From: an uncultured Flavobacteriaceae bacterium
Lineage (GTDB): Bacteria; Bacteroidota; Bacteroidia; Flavobacteriales; Flavobacteriaceae
Length of the DNA: 6,018 nt
Reading direction: 5' to 3'
Assembly (NCBI GenBank): GCA_938018045.1
Contig: CALIIP010000193.1
Coordinates: 1-6,018, forward strand
The notes under the pieces are model-generated. The model saw nothing but the letters and a program-made list of their open reading frames with translations. It was not told the DNA's origin and did no database searches. A program made the translations under genes and the position numbers. Shown here in pieces: positions 5,315 through 6,018 of this stretch (position 1 is its first letter; each line of letters begins with the position of its first letter).

Positions 5315-5914
5315 ATGAGTAAAATAAACAAAAGTGAATTTAAAATAAATTGGAACGAACACGCTGAATATTGGGATGAATATCCAAATGCTAAATTCTA
5401 TTCAAAAAAAGCATTTAGTTTGATTGCAACGCGAGTTTCCTTAAAAAATTTATCAGTTCTTGATTATGGTTGTGGTACCGGATTGCTTACTGAAATTATT
5501 TCCAAAAAAGCAAAAAATGTAGCTGCTATTGATTCTTCACCAAAAATGATTGATATCTTAAAAAATAAGAAATTGAATAATGTGACATCTATTGTAGGAG
5601 AATTATCTCCAATAACAATTGGACAAAATTCTATATTTAATAATAAGTTTGATATTATTGTAGCCTCCTCTGTTTGCGCTTTTATTCCAAATTTCATAGA
5701 AACACTATCTATTATCAAGTCTCTTCTAAAGTTGAATGGTTATTTTTTTCAATTGGACTGGCACAAAAATCAAACAAACCCCAGCCTAGGTTTTACAGAA
5801 TCAACAATTAGAAAGAGCTATGAATCAATTGGGTTAAAGATTGAATCGGTCAGTAAACCTTTCTTTATTGTAGAAAACGATAAAAAGATGGAAGTTATGT
5901 ATCCATCCGTCTAA
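5315..5914 (+). CDS. Class I SAM-dependent methyltransferase
   Basis: A 199-residue soluble Rossmann-fold methyltransferase that would transfer a methyl group from S-adenosylmethionine to an unknown acceptor. Motif I is VLDYGCGTG at 48-56, the glycine-rich SAM loop. The acidic residue binding the ribose is Asp73 in NVAAIDSSPKM. Motif IV is FDIIVASSV at 112-120. A post-I helix and the later strand YFFQLDWHK complete the fold. The N-terminus has the WNEHAEYWDEYP helix common to small UbiE-like methyltransferases. The C-terminus ends KMEVMYPSV, whereas relatives usually carry a few more residues after this strand (an xMGVGKK-like end), so the last codons may have been replaced by sequence to the right. 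The core is complete and activity is plausible. It is the last gene of the probable TetR-controlled operon. Confidence 0.92.
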   Translation: MSKINKSEFKINWNEHAEYWDEYPNAKFYSKKAFSLIATRVSLKNLSVLDYGCGTGLLTEIISKKAKNVAAIDSSPKMIDILKNKKLNNVTSIVGELSPITIGQNSIFNNKFDIIVASSVCAFIPNFIETLSIIKSLLKLNGYFFQLDWHKNQTNPSLGFTESTIRKSYESIGLKIESVSKPFFIVENDKKMEVMYPSV

Positions 5915-5995
5915 CCCACCTTGATTAGCTTTGGTTTGAGATCTATTTTTGTCAAAAAAGTATATGTCACAATTATCGGAATCTAAACGGATGGA
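5902..5995. repeat. 9-bp inverted repeat at the methyltransferase end
   Basis: TCCATCCGT (5902-5910) is the exact reverse complement of ACGGATGGA (5987-5995). The left arm covers the last sense codons of the methyltransferase gene and the right arm lies inside the next ORF. It may be a stem, an element end, or chance. Confidence 0.35.
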
Positions 5996-6018
5996 GGAAT
6001 TGGTATCCTCTTATCACA
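5964..6018 (+). CDS. Start of an ORF running off the right edge; possible IS accessory protein
   Basis: From the ATG at 5964 the frame is open to the window end and reads MSQLSESKRMEELVSSYH. A short charged N-terminus followed by a (K/R)MxELVxxYH helix recalls the first residues of small helix-turn-helix proteins encoded in IS66- or IS3-type insertion sequences of Bacteroidota. Eighteen residues are too few to call. The 49-base gap after the methyltransferase stop contains no gene. Confidence 0.35.
   Translation, partial: MSQLSESKRMEELVSSYH

Noticed and set aside
5464..5718. Minus-strand 84-residue ORF
   Set aside because: It is antisense to the SAM-binding core of the methyltransferase and has no features of its own.

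Overview
The window is strongly A+T-rich and looks like a chromosomal segment from Bacteroidota, most likely a member of the Flavobacteriia. Three things suggest this: a TAnnTTTG-type -7 box at 4242-4249, DKNYY-repeat and DUF1801 proteins of the kind common there, and signal peptides typical of the group. No ribosomal RNA, tRNA or CRISPR array is visible. The taxonomic call is inference from sequence style, not from a search.

Left two thirds (1-3524): an eroded accessory region. It opens with the 3' end of a group II intron, made of a stop-riddled C-terminus of the intron reverse transcriptase/maturase (about 90-282) and RNA domains V and VI (about 303-407). A DKNYY-repeat secreted protein gene follows (427-1438). 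It is broken by one extra A in a run of nine and is cut off in mid-repeat at its 3' end. It abuts a minus-strand fragment of an IS91-family transposase (about 1428-1785), which supplies its last codons and stop. Two apparently intact single genes follow, a DUF1801 protein (2020-2454) and an unrecognised secreted protein (2557-3168). The block ends with a second, more decayed copy of a group II intron 3' end (about 3425-3521), recognisably related to the first and in the same orientation.

Right third (3606-5914): a compact same-strand cluster that looks functional. A TetR/AcrR-family repressor (3625-4215) lies between two nearly identical palindromes. One overlaps its own start region (3606-3619). 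The other is a 26-bp palindrome with one mismatch at its stop codon (4214-4239), directly upstream of a -7 box. Behind that box are a multi-pass membrane protein with histidines in or near its membrane segments, a DUF3817 membrane protein, a tiny ORF or gene scar, a 69-residue protein with a probable HMA-like fold but no CxxC, and a class I SAM-dependent methyltransferase. Spacing is 2 nt between the two membrane proteins and 2 nt between the last two genes, so they are probably co-transcribed. The simplest reading is a ligand-responsive repressor controlling itself and a small membrane/methyltransferase operon. The ligand and substrate cannot be read from the sequence.

The right edge (5964 onward) starts another ORF whose first residues resemble small accessory proteins of insertion sequences, but too little is present to be sure. 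The most interesting items are the paired TetR operators with the operon behind them, the two related intron remnants bracketing the left block, and the poly-A frameshift plus IS91 truncation in the DKNYY gene. I see no clear evidence of a wholly new system; the TetR operon is the best candidate.
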